The notes beneath the pieces were generated by a model, which saw only the letters and a list, made by a program, of their open reading frames with translations, made no database searches and was not told the DNA's origin. Source: an uncultured Pelagibacteraceae bacterium (GTDB taxonomy: Bacteria; Pseudomonadota; Alphaproteobacteria; Pelagibacterales; Pelagibacteraceae). Taken from it: 64,000 nt of DNA. The position numbers were made by a program, and so were the translations under genes. Shown piece by piece: positions 52,592 through 62,535 of this stretch (position 1 is the first letter of the stretch; every line of letters starts with the position of its first letter). The DNA lies in the NCBI GenBank assembly GCA_902632935.1, contig CACPEJ010000002.1, forward strand, positions 62,001 through 126,000, given 5' to 3'.

Positions 52592-54193
52592 CTATTTACT
52601 AGCAGGGGCATTATCCTTAAATAGTTTATAATCTAAGCTATCAATCAATGCTTTAAACGAAGCATCAATGATGTTTGTCGATACACCAATAGTAAACCAA
52701 TTCTTGCCCTTTGAATCTGTACTTTCAATAGACACTCTAGTAACAGCCTCTGTTCCAGTATTTAAAATTCTTACTTTATAATCAACAAGTTTTAAATCTT
52801 TTAGATATTTTGAATATTTAGCAAGTCTATCAACGTTTTGTCTAATAGCATTATCTAATGCATTTACTGGTCCATTCCCCTCACCTTCGCAAATTATTTT
52901 TTCACCATCAACTTCTAATTTAGCTTTTGCAGAAGAAATTATTTCACCAGAATTATTTTTTTTAACAGAAACGTCATATTCATTAATTGAAATATATCTT
53001 GGTATTTCTCCAATAATTCTTCTAGCCAATAATTCAAACGAGGCATCAGCTCCATCATAACTATAACCAATAAATTCTCGATCCTTGACTTCATCTAGAA
53101 GCTTTTTGATTTTTGGATCATTTTCCTCAATATGAATCTTAATACTCTTTAATCTAGATATGATATTTGATTTTCCAGATTGATCTGAAACCACAATATT
53201 TCTTGTATTACCGACTTCTTCTGGATTAATGTGTTCATAAGTTTTTGGATCTTTTTGCACAGCAGATACATGTAGTCCTCCTTTATGTGAAAATGCCGCT
53301 GCACCAACATAAGGTAAATGCTGATTAGGTTTTCTGTTTAAAATTTCATCTAATAATCTTGAACATTCAGTTAAATTTTTAATGTTTTCTGATTTGATAC
53401 TGATTTCAAATTGAGATGAAAAATCTTTTTTCAAAAAAAATGTTGGGATTAATGACATTAAATTTGCATTACCACATCTTTCACCTAAACCATTAATTGT
53501 TCCTTGAATTTGTCTAACACCAGATAATACTGCCGCTAAAGAATTTGCAACTGCATTACCAGTATCATTATGCGCATGAATCCCTAGGTTTTTACCTGGA
53601 ACAACTTTCGAAACTTCTGAAACTATCTGTGTGACTTCATGAGGCAGTGTTCCTCCATTTGTGTCACATAAAACAATCCACCTTGCACCTTGATCATATG
53701 CAGCTTTGATACAAGACAATGCATATTTTGAATTTGCTTTATAACCATCAAAAAAATGTTCTGCATCAAACATGAATTCTTTTTTTGCTTTTACAAAATG
53801 TTTAGCACTTTCAGAAATATTATCTAAATTTTCATCATTCGTTATTCCTAAAGCTACATCAACATGAAAATCCCAAGACTTTCCTACTAAACAAACAGCA
53901 GAAGTGTTTGAGTTCATGAGTGCTGATAAACCAGTATCGTTTTCTGCACTTCTTCCTGATCTTTTGGTCATACCAAATGATGTTAACTTTGAATTTTTAA
54001 AATTATGTTTTTTTTGAAAAAACTCTGTATCTGTTGGATTAGCACCAGGCCATCCTGCTTCAATATAATCAACACCTAAATTATCTAAGGCTGAGGCAAT
54101 TTTTTCTTTATCCTCTAAAGAAAAATCAACACCCTGAGTTTGAGCTCCATCTCTTAGAGTTGTATCAAATATGTATAATCTTTCTTTGCTCAT
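52592..54193 (-). CDS. cimA: (R)-citramalate synthase
   Basis: A 533-residue LeuA-like enzyme that joins pyruvate and acetyl-CoA to citramalate, the threonine-independent entry to isoleucine synthesis. DTTLRDGAQTQGVDFS (10-25) has the metal-binding Asp and catalytic Arg; IHAHNDTGNAVANSLAAV binds metal, and the C-terminal LeuA dimer domain (about 390-520) carries feedback control. The AQTQGVDFS form separates citramalate synthases from isopropylmalate synthases, which have GEQSPG. Its start overlaps the cysS stop by 4 bases. Confidence 0.9.
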   Translation of the reverse strand: MSKERLYIFDTTLRDGAQTQGVDFSLEDKEKIASALDNLGVDYIEAGWPGANPTDTEFFQKKHNFKNSKLTSFGMTKRSGRSAENDTGLSALMNSNTSAVCLVGKSWDFHVDVALGITNDENLDNISESAKHFVKAKKEFMFDAEHFFDGYKANSKYALSCIKAAYDQGARWIVLCDTNGGTLPHEVTQIVSEVSKVVPGKNLGIHAHNDTGNAVANSLAAVLSGVRQIQGTINGLGERCGNANLMSLIPTFFLKKDFSSQFEISIKSENIKNLTECSRLLDEILNRKPNQHLPYVGAAAFSHKGGLHVSAVQKDPKTYEHINPEEVGNTRNIVVSDQSGKSNIISRLKSIKIHIEENDPKIKKLLDEVKDREFIGYSYDGADASFELLARRIIGEIPRYISINEYDVSVKKNNSGEIISSAKAKLEVDGEKIICEGEGNGPVNALDNAIRQNVDRLAKYSKYLKDLKLVDYKVRILNTGTEAVTRVSIESTDSKGKNWFTIGVSTNIIDASFKALIDSLDYKLFKDNAPASK

Positions 54194-55536
54194 TTAAATT
54201 TCCAGAGTGTTTTACCATCTTTGTCTTCTATTAAAACACCTTTGTCATTAAGTTCATCTCTAATTTTATCTGCTTCTTTATAATTCTTATTTTCTCTAGC
54301 TTTATCTCTTAAACGAAGCATATTTTTAATTTCAGCTTCACCTATAGATGCTTTATTTTTTTTAAAATTATTCCATTGTTCTCTACTTTCATTCATTAGG
54401 CCAATAAACTGGCATGTCGATATGAATAAATTTATGTTCTCACCTTTAGAGGCTTTTTCAAATAAATTATGAAGATTTGCAATATACCCAGGGGTGTTCA
54501 AATCATCATATAAAGGCTTTAAGATTTCATCCGGAACTTTTATAGATTTAAAATCAGATGAATAAACTCTGTACCATTTATCTAAAGTATTTTCACAATC
54601 ACGTAATAACTTATCATTCCAATCAATTGGTTGTTTATAATGTGTACTCATTAGAGCTAATCTAATTATTTGACCACTAATCTTATTTCTAAAATCTTTA
54701 ATCTTTAGGATATTACCTTGAGACTTAGCCATTTTCTCATTAGACATTGTAATAAAGGCGTTATGAATCCAATATCTTGCAAAAACTTTTGTTTCATTTG
54801 CACATCTAGATTGTGCTATTTCATTTTCGTGATGTGGAAAAATTAAATCTATACCACCACCATGAATATCAAATTCATTGCCCAAAAATTTTTTGGACAT
54901 TGCGGAACATTCCAAATGCCAACCAGGTCTACCTTTTCCCCAAGGAGAGTCCCAAAAAGGTTCATTATCAGTTGAGGGTTTCCACAGAACGAAATCCTCA
55001 GAATTTTTTTTATTTTCACTAATTTCTATTCTTGATCCAGCAATCAACTCATCTAAATTTTTGTTTGATAATTTTCCATAATCAGCAAATTTTTTTACCT
55101 CAAAATAAACATGTTTTTGATTTTCATAGGCAAAACCTTTTTCAATTAGTTCGGTAATCATCTCTATCATTAGGTCTATATGTTCTGTCGCTTTAGGTTG
55201 GTGAGTTGGATTTTCACAATTCAAAAATTCACAATCTTTTAGAAAACTTGAAGTTACTTTTTCAGTAAGTTCTTTTGTGGAAATTTTTTGTTCTTGAGAC
55301 GATTTGATAATCTTGTCATCAATATCAGTTATATTTCTAACATAAGTTACTTTTGAAAAATTATTTTTAAGTAATTTAAATAGGATATCAAATATAACTA
55401 AAGGTCTTGCATTACCAATGTGTGGATCATCATAAACAGTAGGTCCACAAACATACATTCCTATTTTTTCTTTATTTTTTGGAATGAACTGTTCCTTCTT
55501 GTTAGTTAAATTATTTGTTAAAAAAATATCCATCAT
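54190..55536 (-). CDS. cysS: Cysteinyl-tRNA synthetase
   Basis: A 448-residue class I synthetase. The HIGH-type motif is HIGN in YDDPHIGNARPL (about 36-47) and the KMSKS-type is KMAKSQGN (about 268-275). Zinc-binding residues are Cys28 region (MYVCGPTVYD), CSAM and HHENE. Length is normal. The gene pairs with cimA in one transcript. A His-rich frame on the other strand is only a shadow of the codons here. Confidence 0.97.
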   Translation of the reverse strand: MMDIFLTNNLTNKKEQFIPKNKEKIGMYVCGPTVYDDPHIGNARPLVIFDILFKLLKNNFSKVTYVRNITDIDDKIIKSSQEQKISTKELTEKVTSSFLKDCEFLNCENPTHQPKATEHIDLMIEMITELIEKGFAYENQKHVYFEVKKFADYGKLSNKNLDELIAGSRIEISENKKNSEDFVLWKPSTDNEPFWDSPWGKGRPGWHLECSAMSKKFLGNEFDIHGGGIDLIFPHHENEIAQSRCANETKVFARYWIHNAFITMSNEKMAKSQGNILKIKDFRNKISGQIIRLALMSTHYKQPIDWNDKLLRDCENTLDKWYRVYSSDFKSIKVPDEILKPLYDDLNTPGYIANLHNLFEKASKGENINLFISTCQFIGLMNESREQWNNFKKNKASIGEAEIKNMLRLRDKARENKNYKEADKIRDELNDKGVLIEDKDGKTLWKFK

Positions 55537-55570
55537 TGATGATTAAGAAATATACCTTATTTGATGATTT

Positions 55571-55589
55571 GTTAATCTAATTGATTAAC
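55571..55589 (-). terminator. Short inverted repeat over the nadE stop codon
   Basis: GTTAATC and GATTAAC separated by 5 bases, with the nadE stop inside. No T-run follows, so its role as terminator is weak. It may stabilise the message end. Confidence 0.25.
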
Positions 55590-56322
55590 TAGGAATCTTA
55601 CAAACTGGAATAGGCTCCATTTTATGCAAGTTTTGATTTCTAATTTTTTCGTATTGGCTTCTATGAGGAGAGCTTGGGTTACTCATTGCATCTTCTAATT
55701 CACTATAATTGAAACCTAACTGGCCTTCATCTGTTCTACCATCATCCCACAAGCCATCGGTTGGCGGAGCATCGATTATCTCTTTTAATATTCCAAGTTC
55801 TTTTCCTAATTCCCATACTTCAGTTTTATTACAATCTGCTATTGGAGAAATATCAACACCACCATCACCATATTTTGTATAAAAACCTACACCAAAATCT
55901 TCAACCTTATTTCCTGTTCCAACAACAATACCTTTGTTTGCTGCAGCAACCTGGTAAAGAGTTGTCATTCTTAACCTTGCTCTAGAATTTGCATAACCAT
56001 GTTCATTATCAAATTTATTTAAAGTTGATGAAAATGTTTCAAATAATTTATCTAGACTAATAGTATGAGCTTCAACATTTTTAAATTTTTTTACTAACCA
56101 TTCCTGATGTTTCAAACTTAAATCATGCTGGTTTTCCTTTTGTTTAATTGGCATAGTTAAAACAATCGTTTTTAAACCTGTCATCGCACTCAAAGTACTT
56201 GATACAGAGGAGTCAATACCTCCCGAGATACCAATCACTAAAGATTGAGCTTTGCTTGGCATTTGCTCAACATAGCTTTTAATCCAATTTGATATGTATT
56301 TTACTTTTTCTCCAGGATTCAT
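55585..56322 (-). CDS. nadE: NH3-dependent NAD+ synthetase
   Basis: A 245-residue N-type ATP pyrophosphatase that amidates deamido-NAD. The PP-loop is VIGISGGIDSSVSS (about 28-41). GTGNKVEDFGVGFYTKYGDGGVDISPI (about 135-161) is the substrate and dimer site. It lacks the glutaminase domain, so it uses free ammonia. The gene stands between class II DAHP synthase and cysS. Confidence 0.94.
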   Translation of the reverse strand: MNPGEKVKYISNWIKSYVEQMPSKAQSLVIGISGGIDSSVSSTLSAMTGLKTIVLTMPIKQKENQHDLSLKHQEWLVKKFKNVEAHTISLDKLFETFSSTLNKFDNEHGYANSRARLRMTTLYQVAAANKGIVVGTGNKVEDFGVGFYTKYGDGGVDISPIADCNKTEVWELGKELGILKEIIDAPPTDGLWDDGRTDEGQLGFNYSELEDAMSNPSSPHRSQYEKIRNQNLHKMEPIPVCKIPS

Positions 56323-56361
56323 AACTTATTATTTAATCTTTAATAATTTGAAAACAACAGT

Positions 56362-57747
56362 CTAAGATGCCGCTTGAATAGCATTTTTCGAATAGCTGCT
56401 ATTCTTTTTAATTTCATCAGAAATCAAAAATGCTAATTCAATTGCTTGATCTGAGTTTAAACGAGGATCACAATGAGTGTGATATCTACTAGATAAATCA
56501 GCATCAGATATTTTTCTTGCACCCCCTGTACACTCTGTCACATCTTGTCCAGTCATTTCAACATGTAAACCACCAGCGTAAGAACCTTCGGACTGATGAA
56601 CAGCAAATACATTTTTAACTTCACTAACTACATCGTTAAAAGGTCTTGTTTTAAAACCTGTTGTTGATTTAATTGTATTTCCATGCATCGGATCACATGA
56701 CCAAACAACATTTAAACCCTCTTTTTTAATTCCTCTAATTAATTTAGGTAAAAATTTCTCAACATTTTTATGACCAAATCTGGATATTAATGTAATTTTA
56801 CCCTTTTCGTTATTTGGATTAATCAATTCACAAATTTTTGCAATTTCATCTGGCTTAGAAGTTGGTCCACATTTAATTCCAATTGGGTTCTCAATACCTT
56901 TACAAAACTCTACATGGCCACCATCAATCTGTCTTGTTCTGTCTCCTATCCAAACAAAGTGAGCTGAGGTATCATGATATTCTCCAGTAGTAGAATCAAT
57001 TCTGGTCATACTTTCCTCAAAAGGTAAATGTAAAGCTTCATGTGAAGTCCAAAAATTCACAGTATATAATCTGTTATTAAAGTCTGATGTAATACCACAA
57101 GCTTCCATAAATGCTAAAGCATCAGCAATTTTATCCTCTAACTCTTTAAATTTTTTAGCTTGAGGACTTTTCTTAATATAATCTAAGTTCCACAAATGAA
57201 CTTTATTTAAATCAGCAAAACCACCTTTCGAAAAAGCTCTCAAAATATTTAAGGTTGAGGCTGATTGCGAATAGGCTTTGAACATTCTTTTTGGATCCGG
57301 TCTTCTTGCTTTTTCTGTAAAATCAATTGCATTTATGTTGTCACCTAAATAACTTGGTAATTCTTTGCCACCCTGTATTTCAGTTGGGGCACTTCTTGGT
57401 TTAGAAAACTGACCAGCTATTCTTCCAAGTTTAACAACAGGTAAAGATGCTGAATAAGTTAAAACTAATGACATTTGAAGAATAACTTTAAATGTATCTC
57501 GAATATTATCTGGATGAAATTCTGCAAAACTTTCTGCACAATCTCCGCCTTGCAATAAAAAAGCTTTTCCATCCACAACTTCAGCAAGTTGTTGTTTCAA
57601 ATGTCTTGTTTCTCCAGCAAAAACTAATGGGGGGAAAGTTTTAATTTTGTTTAAAACTTGATCCAATTCTTTCTTATCCGGATATTCCGGTATATGTTTC
57701 ACCGGATATTTTCTCCAACTATTTACTTTCCAATTTTTCATTTTCAA
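56362..57747 (-). CDS. 3-deoxy-7-phosphoheptulonate synthase, class II
   Basis: First enzyme of the shikimate pathway, joining erythrose-4-phosphate and phosphoenolpyruvate. The 461-residue product is of the plant/actinobacterial class II: FLLQGGDCAESFAEF (about 80-94), WIGDRTRQIDGGHVEFCKGI, GIKCGPTSKPDE (about 289-300), CDPMHGNT and HVEMTGQDVTECTGG are characteristic, with metal Cys, His, Glu and Asp in place. Its regulation by aromatic amino acids is not visible. Confidence 0.96.
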   Translation of the reverse strand: MKMKNWKVNSWRKYPVKHIPEYPDKKELDQVLNKIKTFPPLVFAGETRHLKQQLAEVVDGKAFLLQGGDCAESFAEFHPDNIRDTFKVILQMSLVLTYSASLPVVKLGRIAGQFSKPRSAPTEIQGGKELPSYLGDNINAIDFTEKARRPDPKRMFKAYSQSASTLNILRAFSKGGFADLNKVHLWNLDYIKKSPQAKKFKELEDKIADALAFMEACGITSDFNNRLYTVNFWTSHEALHLPFEESMTRIDSTTGEYHDTSAHFVWIGDRTRQIDGGHVEFCKGIENPIGIKCGPTSKPDEIAKICELINPNNEKGKITLISRFGHKNVEKFLPKLIRGIKKEGLNVVWSCDPMHGNTIKSTTGFKTRPFNDVVSEVKNVFAVHQSEGSYAGGLHVEMTGQDVTECTGGARKISDADLSSRYHTHCDPRLNSDQAIELAFLISDEIKKNSSYSKNAIQAAS

Positions 57748-57776
57748 CTCAAAATTGTTGTATCAGAATTTTTCTA

Positions 57777-59597
57777 TTATTCAACGGTTACAGACTTCGC
57801 TAAATTTCTAGGTTTATCAATATCATAACCTTTTTTTAATGCCGAATAATAAGCTAATTTTTGCAAAGGTATGGTTAAAAGAAAAGGTAGTAGATCCTCA
57901 TTAGTGCTTTCAACTTCGATTTTTTCCCAAATATTTTCTGAAATCACCTCATCTTTACTTTTATTGGTAATTAACAAAACTTTAGCCCCCCTCGCAATTA
58001 CCTCCTGCATATTCGAAATTGTTTTTTTATAATAATTATCTCTTGGAGCCAAAACTACAACTGGCATACCCTCCTCTATTAATGCAAGAGGTCCATGTTT
58101 CATTTCTCCTGCCGGATAACCTTCGGCATGAATATATGATAATTCTTTCAGTTTTAAGGCACCTTCAAGAGCAATTGGATAAGAAAAACCACGTCCCAAA
58201 AACATAGAACCCTTTGCTTCATTAAAGGTATTTGAAATTGTTTGTATTTTGTTATCAATCAATAATGTTTTTTCAACAAGTTTTGGTAAATTTTTAAGAT
58301 CATCAATTTTTTTATCAAAATTACTCTTTTCAATATCTTTTCTCAATAAAGCAAGTTTCAAGGCTAGAATATATAAAATTAATATTTGTCCAAGAAAAGC
58401 TTTGGTTGAGGCAACACCTATTTCAATTCCACAATGGATTGGTAAAACAAATTCAGAGTCTCTTGCAATTGAGCTTTCTACTACGTTTACTACTGCACAC
58501 GTTTTAACACCACTTTGTTTACAAAGATCTAAAGCAGCATAAGTATCTGCTGTTTCTCCAGATTGTGAGACAAATACATAAAGTGTGTCTTTTTTAAATC
58601 TATTTTTTCTGTATCTAAATTCTGATGCTATATCTATATTTACATCTAATGATGTTATTTCCTCAAACCAATATTTTGCCATTAAACATGAATGATATGC
58701 TGTTCCACATCCAATTAAAGTTATTGATGATATCTCATCACTTTTCCATGGAAAATTGTAAATATTAATATCTTTATTAGACATATCTAAATACTCATTA
58801 ATTCCATTTTTAATTGTGTTTGGTTGTTCTTCAATTTCTTTAGCCATAAAATGTTTGTAATCACCTTTGTCATATTTTTCTTCAGTAGAGGACAACTCTA
58901 AAACTTTTTTATTAATTTTAGTTCCTTCCTCGCTAAAAAATTCTACGTGATCTTTTTTAATAATGCAGAACTCACCATCATTTAAATAGGTAATCTTATT
59001 CGTCATCGATTTAAGCGCATAGGAGTCTGAACCAAGATAATTTTCATTAGGACCATAACCAACAGCTAATGGAGAACCTCTTCTAGCACCAACAATTAAA
59101 TCTGGTTGATCTTTAAAAATTATTCCAAGTGCAAAGCTTCCGTGTAACGACTTTAATGTTTTTTGAATTGAATTAACAATGTTTTCTGTTTTAAGATTTT
59201 CAGTAATTAAATGGACTATTACCTCTGTATCAGTTTGAGATTTAAATTTGTGACCTTTTCCAATTAAAAATTTTTTTAATATTGTTGAGTTTTCAATAAT
59301 TCCATTATGAACAACAGAAACATTCTGAGAAGAATGTGGATGAGCATTAATACTATTAGGGAGCCCGTGTGTTGCCCACCTTACATGACCAATGCCAATA
59401 GTTCCCTCCATATTTTGAACAAGGGAATTATTTTCTAAATTTTCAACTCTTCCTTCGGATTTTACCTCATTTATTAATCCATTATAGAGAGTTGCCATTC
59501 CAGCTGAATCATAGCCTCTGTACTCTAATTTTTTTAAAGAATTAATTATAGTTGCAGACACAGGTTTATTACTATTAATTCCAATTATTCCACACAT
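57777..59597 (-). CDS. glmS: Glutamine-fructose-6-phosphate aminotransferase
   Basis: Makes glucosamine-6-phosphate, the first step to UDP-GlcNAc. The 606-residue product has Cys2 as the glutaminase nucleophile (MCGIIGI), RWATHGLPN and two SIS domains (VSQSGETADT, LGRGFSYPIALEGALKLKE), ending DKPRNLAKSVTVE with the catalytic Lys. It is 2 bases after the GlmU-domain gene. No glmS ribozyme would be expected, and none is visible upstream. Confidence 0.98.
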   Translation of the reverse strand: MCGIIGINSNKPVSATIINSLKKLEYRGYDSAGMATLYNGLINEVKSEGRVENLENNSLVQNMEGTIGIGHVRWATHGLPNSINAHPHSSQNVSVVHNGIIENSTILKKFLIGKGHKFKSQTDTEVIVHLITENLKTENIVNSIQKTLKSLHGSFALGIIFKDQPDLIVGARRGSPLAVGYGPNENYLGSDSYALKSMTNKITYLNDGEFCIIKKDHVEFFSEEGTKINKKVLELSSTEEKYDKGDYKHFMAKEIEEQPNTIKNGINEYLDMSNKDINIYNFPWKSDEISSITLIGCGTAYHSCLMAKYWFEEITSLDVNIDIASEFRYRKNRFKKDTLYVFVSQSGETADTYAALDLCKQSGVKTCAVVNVVESSIARDSEFVLPIHCGIEIGVASTKAFLGQILILYILALKLALLRKDIEKSNFDKKIDDLKNLPKLVEKTLLIDNKIQTISNTFNEAKGSMFLGRGFSYPIALEGALKLKELSYIHAEGYPAGEMKHGPLALIEEGMPVVVLAPRDNYYKKTISNMQEVIARGAKVLLITNKSKDEVISENIWEKIEVESTNEDLLPFLLTIPLQKLAYYSALKKGYDIDKPRNLAKSVTVE

Positions 59598-59599
59598 AA

Positions 59600-60223
59600 C
59601 TATCTAGACTTTCTTTTATAATTTTTGATTTCAGTCTGTAAACTTCTTGTTAGAGCTAAAGATTTTCTTTTTACATTTTTTGTAATTACAGATCCAGCAC
59701 CAACTACACTACCCTCTTCAATTGTTAATGGTGCAACCAATGATGAATTCGAACCAATAAATACTTTATCTTTAATTATAGTTTTACTTTTTTTTACTCC
59801 ATCATAATTACAAGTAATTGTTCCAGCTCCAACATTTACTGATTTGCCAATTTCGCTATCACCGATATATGTTAAATGATTTACTTTTGAATTTATACCT
59901 AAAGTACTTTTTTTAATTTCAACAAAATTTCCAACTTTTGAACCATTTTTTAAAACTGTACCAGGTCTTATTCTAGCATAGGGGCCAATATCAACTTTAT
60001 TTTCAATCTTACAATTTTCTAAATGTGAAAAGGATTTAATAGTAACATTGCTTCCAATTTTAACTTTTGAGCCAATTACAACATAAGGCTCTATAGTAAC
60101 ATTCTTTCCTATCTTGGTATCTTTTGAAAAAAATATTGTTTCAGGACTAATCATTTTTACCCCAACTTTTAAAAATTTTTTTCGGAGATCATTCTGAAGC
60201 TTTTGTAAATTTAATTGTTTCAT
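59600..60223 (-). CDS. GlmU-type acetyltransferase domain standing alone
   Basis: A 207-residue left-handed beta-helix protein equal to the C-terminal half of GlmU, which acetylates glucosamine-1-phosphate. Conserved active-site blocks are ARIRPGTVLKNGSKVGNFVE, KVNHLTYIGDSEIGKSVN and AGTITCNYDG, which contain the Arg, Lys, His, Tyr and Asn used by E. coli GlmU. The N-terminal uridyltransferase domain (about 230 residues) is absent; upstream lies a divergent gph gene. The other half-reaction must come from another protein, or this enzyme has a different sugar substrate. It is cotranscribed with glmS, which supports the hexosamine role. Confidence 0.82.
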   Translation of the reverse strand: MKQLNLQKLQNDLRKKFLKVGVKMISPETIFFSKDTKIGKNVTIEPYVVIGSKVKIGSNVTIKSFSHLENCKIENKVDIGPYARIRPGTVLKNGSKVGNFVEIKKSTLGINSKVNHLTYIGDSEIGKSVNVGAGTITCNYDGVKKSKTIIKDKVFIGSNSSLVAPLTIEEGSVVGAGSVITKNVKRKSLALTRSLQTEIKNYKRKSR

Positions 60224-60294
60224 CTATGAAATTCTTTATATTAAGTATATATGTTTCTTAATTCACATATTATTTCTTAATAAAACTTTTAGTT

Positions 60295-60978
60295 ATGAGG
60301 CAAAATTTTACAATTCTTTTTGATTTAGATGGAACTTTAGTGGATACAGCACCAGATTTGATGCGTGCTCATAATCATGTGATGAAAAAATTTGGCTACC
60401 CTACAAAGTCTACTGAGGAAATAAGAAATCTTGTTGGCCAAGGTGCGGGCGCGATGCTTGGTAGATCAATTTGGGGGCAGGCTAAAAAAGAGTTTGGAAA
60501 AGTGCAAGATGAAAAAATTAAAAAAGAAATGATAAAAGATTTTACAGACTTTTATGGAAAAAATATTGTTAACGAAAGTACATTAATAAATGGTGTTAAA
60601 GAATTTTTGGTATGGTCAAAAGAAAATAATATTTCTATGGCTGTTTGTACAAATAAGACTGATTACCTAGCCATTGATCTTTTAAAAAAAATTGGGATTT
60701 ATGATTTTTTTGAATATGTTGCGGGACATAATACCTTTGATTATTGTAAGCCTGATCCAAGACATCTAACTTCTGTAATTGAAATATTACAAGGTGATAT
60801 AAAAAAATCATTAATGATTGGAGATAGTGAAACTGATGCGAATGCAGCGAAAAATGCTGGGATACCAGTTATTCTAATGGAAGATGGATATACCGAAAAA
60901 AAAACGAATGAAATTTACCATAATCACTTAGTAAAAGACTTTATTGGTATCGAAAAAATTGTATCAAAATATCTTTAA
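60295..60978 (+). CDS. gph: Phosphoglycolate phosphatase-like HAD hydrolase
   Basis: A 227-residue HAD-family phosphatase. FDLDGTLVDTAPDLMRA (about 8-24) has the nucleophile Asp and cap region, CTNKTD holds motif II, and MIGDSETDANAAKNAGIPVI (about 180-199) motif IV. The cap and VDTAPDL match Gph, which removes phosphoglycolate from DNA repair. It is divergent from the GlmU-domain gene over 71 bases. Other small phosphatases of this family cannot be ruled out. Confidence 0.85.
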   Translation: MRQNFTILFDLDGTLVDTAPDLMRAHNHVMKKFGYPTKSTEEIRNLVGQGAGAMLGRSIWGQAKKEFGKVQDEKIKKEMIKDFTDFYGKNIVNESTLINGVKEFLVWSKENNISMAVCTNKTDYLAIDLLKKIGIYDFFEYVAGHNTFDYCKPDPRHLTSVIEILQGDIKKSLMIGDSETDANAAKNAGIPVILMEDGYTEKKTNEIYHNHLVKDFIGIEKIVSKYL

Positions 60979-61032
60979 TATTGATTATTTTTTTTTAACT
61001 ATTAAAACCAATCTCGTTAATTAGGAGTTATT

Positions 61033-62535
61033 TTGATAGTTCATAAAATTAAAGTTTACCCATCCAAAATTCATTTACCAAAAAAATATCAGCTTGCATG
61101 GAAAATTGCAGAAATTGCAAGTGATAATTCTAAATTAAGTAAAGATGCGATTGAAATGTCAATTAATAGGATTATTGACAATGCATCAGTGGCTATAGCT
61201 TCACTTAATAGAAAACCTGTTGTTTCATCCAGAGAAATGGCCTTGAAGCATTCAAGAAAAAATGGTGCAACATTATTTGGTGTTAATAATAAATTAAAAT
61301 TTGATTGTGAGTGGGCGGCATGGTCTAATGGGACTGCTGTCAGGGAATTAGACTTTCATGATACTTTTTTAGCAGCCGACTATAGTCATCCAGGAGACAA
61401 TATTCCTCCACTTATAAGTGTCGCTCAGCAAAATAAAAAAAGTGGTTTAGATCTTTTGAGAGGAATAATTACAGCTTATGAAGTCCAGGTCAATTTAGTT
61501 AAAGGAATATGTTTACATAAACATAAGGTAGATCATATAGCTCACCTTGGTCCAAGTGTTGCAGCTGGGATTGGTTCAATGCTAAGGTTAAAAACTGAAA
61601 CTATTTATCAAGCTGTCCAGCAGGCATTACATACAACTATTTCTACAAGACAATCTAGAAAAGGAGAAATTTCAAGTTGGAAAGCTTATGCTCCCGCACA
61701 TGCAGGAAAACTTGCTATAGAGGCTGTTGATAGAGTTATGCGTGGTGAAGGAGCACCAAGTCCAATTTATGAAGGTGAAGATAGTGTGATAGCAAGAATT
61801 CTTGATGGTAAGAAGGCTTTATATAAAATTCCATTACCAAAAAAAGGTGAAACAAAAAAAGCAATTCTTGAAACTTATACAAAAGAATATTCTGCAGAAT
61901 ATCAATCTCAAGCTTTAATTGACTTAGCAAAAAAACTTAAAAAGAAAGTTCAAAATCTTAATCAGATCAAAAAAATAGATATTTTTACAAGTCATCATAC
62001 TCATTATGTAATCGGAACAGGTGCAAACGATCCACAAAAAATGGATCCTGATGCTAGTAGAGAAACATTAGATCACTCAATAATGTATATATTTGCTGTT
62101 GCACTTGAGGATGGTACTTGGCATCACGTAAAATCTTACACAAAAGCAAGAGCTAAAAGAAAGAGTACAATTAAAATATGGAAATCAATAAAAACTCATG
62201 AGGATAAAAAATGGACTAAAAAATATCATGATCCTAATCCTCGAAAGAAAGCATTTGGTGCAAAAGTAGTAATAACTCTCAATAATGGAAAAAAAATTAC
62301 TGAGCAACAAGGTGTAGCAGATGCTCATCCTTATGGTTTACGACCTTTTAAAAGAAAAAATTATATCAATAAATTCCTAACTTTAACGGAAAATATTTTA
62401 GATAAAAAAGAAAGTGATAGATTTTTAAAAGTAGTGCAAAATTTAAAAAAATTAAAGCCAGGCCAATTGGATAAATTAAATATCGAAGTAAAAAAGAGTA
62501 AGTTAAAAAGAAATTTTAAAAAAGGTATTTTTTAA
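61033..62535 (+). CDS. prpD: 2-methylcitrate dehydratase (MmgE/PrpD family)
   Basis: Dehydrates 2-methylcitrate in the methylcitrate cycle. The 500-residue product has the family blocks [47 protein letters not shown] and [17 protein letters not shown]. The start is TTG at 61033, 7 bases after AGGAG. It overlaps prpB by one base. This non-iron-sulfur PrpD type needs no aconitase-like partner. The cluster lets cells use propionyl-CoA carbon as pyruvate and succinate. Confidence 0.93.
   Translation: MIVHKIKVYPSKIHLPKKYQLAWKIAEIASDNSKLSKDAIEMSINRIIDNASVAIASLNRKPVVSSREMALKHSRKNGATLFGVNNKLKFDCEWAAWSNGTAVRELDFHDTFLAADYSHPGDNIPPLISVAQQNKKSGLDLLRGIITAYEVQVNLVKGICLHKHKVDHIAHLGPSVAAGIGSMLRLKTETIYQAVQQALHTTISTRQSRKGEISSWKAYAPAHAGKLAIEAVDRVMRGEGAPSPIYEGEDSVIARILDGKKALYKIPLPKKGETKKAILETYTKEYSAEYQSQALIDLAKKLKKKVQNLNQIKKIDIFTSHHTHYVIGTGANDPQKMDPDASRETLDHSIMYIFAVALEDGTWHHVKSYTKARAKRKSTIKIWKSIKTHEDKKWTKKYHDPNPRKKAFGAKVVITLNNGKKITEQQGVADAHPYGLRPFKRKNYINKFLTLTENILDKKESDRFLKVVQNLKKLKPGQLDKLNIEVKKSKLKRNFKKGIF

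Noticed and set aside
54813-55081. His-rich plus-strand frames opposite cysS
   Set aside because: Antisense shadows of the cysS codons HHENE and GGGID; no independent start signal.
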